Shown one piece after another: positions 62,311 to 64,000 of a DNA stretch of 64,000 nucleotides; position 1 is the first letter of the stretch; each line of letters opens with the position of its first letter. A program made the position numbers and the translations under genes. The notes below the pieces were generated by a model. It had not been told where the DNA came from, ran no database searches, and saw only the letters and a list, made by a program, of their open reading frames with translations. The DNA lies in assembly GCF_040183065.1 (NCBI RefSeq), contig NC_091119.1, positions 206,419,298 through 206,483,297 on the forward strand, in the 5' to 3' direction. Origin of the DNA: Periplaneta americana. Its lineage: Eukaryota; Arthropoda; Insecta; Blattodea; Blattidae.

Positions 62311-62746
62311 GTAGGTAATATGTAATGTGCAAGCACTATCTGTCATTTTGTCATTTTGTCTCACTGTTCTGTTTCCATTACCGTGCAAATCTGACAGATT
62401 CAGAATTTATTGCGAGGTTCGTCACTAAAAGCTCTGCTGCTAGTTATCCAAGCTTATTCCGAGATTTGTAATGGGATATGAATTTCCAGCATTATCGTTT
62501 AACAATTGACTTGTTAATACCTTATCATTATGAGTTACGTTCGGGTTAGATGATAGTTCACCTCTGCTGAGACATGTGGACGTTAGGTCACAGTATAAGA
62601 AGAATCAGTAGGGACAACTCTTGTCGGCACCTTTGATGTTGTTGGTACTAAATTCAAGCACAGTAAGGTCTAGTTCTCAATGAATCCAACTATGTCGCTA
62701 GTATCAAACCACTATCAAAATATTAGTAAAATATTTATTTATTTAT

Positions 62747-63420
62747 GCTCGACCATGTCGAAATGTAATAATTATACACCTAGTAGCAGTCCTTTAATGC
62801 ATGTCATTAAAGTGCACCTACTCATTAAAGTTCAGGTGTTTTCAGCCAATGACAACTCAGCTTACAGGTGTTCAGCCAATAACGAGTCAGCTTTGTACCG
62901 TTATAAAATCGCAAGTATCGATTATTCTCGGATATGCAATCGAAAGAGAATTAGCGAAAAGTCACGGAGGCTGGAAATCCAATACTGTCGCAGAAGGTTA
63001 TGTTCTGTTACTATAATAATTAGCGTTAATTGTAAATAATATTCAAATAAATTCAATTTGTCATCTCGTTTTTCAATGTCGAATTCAATAATAAAAGTTA
63101 TACCAAGTTTAACGGATTACACAAGGTTAATGACATTATTGTTCCTCGGAAAAAATCAATACTTTCGCGTCTGCGCACATCTCACAATTCACGACCTAGA
63201 ACAAGGTCACTTCCGATCTTGTCAGATACAAATAAAATGTATACACCTGAATAATTTCAAGTTAGAAATATGGTCGAGCATAAAAAGTCGTATGAAACTC
63301 GCCTTTAATGGTAATTAAGAAGCTCGTATGAAAATTATGAAACTCGCTTGCGCTCGTTTCATAAACATCCATACCCGCTTTTTAATTACTATCATTATAG
63401 GCTCGTTGCATAATGTACTA
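62747..63420 (-). mobile_element. 0.66-kb element K, copy 2 (inverted)
   Basis: Reverse complement of copy 1 along its whole length, from GCTCGACCATG to GGCTCGTTGCATAATGTACT. It lies in intron 1 of gene C. Internal open frames are accidental. Confidence 0.8.
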
Positions 63421-64000
63421 TTATTTTATTGGTCAGTAATACGAATAATCTTGCATGTATATTATCTATCATTAATATTATGTCGCTAGGAAGTCAAAAT
63501 ACTTATATCCATTGTTGACGTTCATGTTCGCACTTCACCGCAACGGACGCCGTGATGTATTATGTCGTACTTGGATCAGTTTTACCAACATAAGCCTCAA
63601 ACAGTGGCTTGAACGTTAGCGTCAATTAGTGAATATTTTCATGATGATTGCATACGGAAGTAATTATTATTCTGGTTATATTGCCATTCCTTTGCCTCAT
63701 GCCTTTAAAATTGTTAAAAGATGAGTAATGAATGTTTTCAGTTAATATTGAATTATGCCAGTCCGTCGTAGATGGAGATCCATCTGGTGGAGGTTCCAGA
63801 TAATACACCCGGTTTCGTGACATGCGCACTCAGAATTTGTTCCCAAGAAATGACTTAGATGTCTTTACTGTATGTTCTCTATACTGTGGCTAGGTCAGCA
63901 TTCGAGTGGATAGCCTTGGCCCTACTTGGGCTGTCGCGCCACGAATGTGAATGGTGTTTTTCTAAGTTGGCGTATATTCTGTTATGAAGCAACTCATATC
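63421..64000. other. Intron 1 of gene C, no exon found
   Basis: No acceptor plus phase-1 open sequence resembling OBP exon 2 was found. The candidate after TTTTCAG at 63740 meets a stop after about 20 codons and lacks OBP features. Confidence 0.4.

Noticed and set aside
63741-63805. Possible exon 2 of gene C after TTTTCAG
   Set aside because: The phase-1 reading stops after about 20 codons and does not resemble exon 2 of genes A or B.

Overview
The window looks like nuclear DNA from a hemimetabolous insect, most likely a cockroach such as Periplaneta (family-level recall, not a search). It is AT-rich, with introns of up to about 5 kb, dense tRNA-derived SINEs, several LINE families, mariner-like and hAT-like elements, and long simple repeats. 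No bacterial-style gene, rRNA, convincing tRNA or CRISPR array was found. Most long open frames are transposon pieces or translated microsatellites.

The real gene content is hidden in short exons. Assembling splice sites by hand gives a tandem array of odorant-binding-protein (OBP) genes, all on the + strand. Gene A (7639-25037; first exon less certain) has nine exons. Gene B (30774-48645) has nine exons with a TATA box and a poly(A) signal. Gene C enters at 62238 with only its signal-peptide exon inside the window. A and B share the same intron-phase series (1,0,1,0,0,1,0,1), equal lengths for exons 5 and 8, and, with the chosen first exon of A, equal coding length (660 nt, 219 aa). Both show ten mature cysteines with the C-X3-C, C-X9-C-X8-C core of Plus-C OBPs. 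The proteins are highly diverged, so the duplication is old. Such proteins are secreted carriers of small hydrophobic ligands in sensillum lymph or other fluids.

Layout: 1-7.6 kb holds LINE ends, a SINE-split hAT-like relic, a 104-bp satellite and a pogo-like MITE. Gene A (7.6-25.1 kb) has introns filled with MITEs, LINE and SINE copies, a mariner deletion derivative and a Helitron-like element. Between A and B (25.1-30.7 kb) lie a 22/25-bp minisatellite and a LINE interrupted by two SINEs and a 1.08-kb MITE. Gene B (30.8-48.8 kb) carries further LINEs, a long SINE, microsatellites and a second copy of that MITE. From 48.8 to 62.2 kb there is a repeat-rich gap: a 51-bp repeat open on both strands, an LTR relic, a 4-kb satellite of 185-bp monomers with a higher-order duplication, palindromic tRNA-like elements, and hAT and LINE relics. 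Gene C's promoter and first exon lie between two inverted copies of one 0.66-kb element.

All exon models rest on splice signals, reading phase and paralogue comparison by eye. No transcript or database evidence was available.
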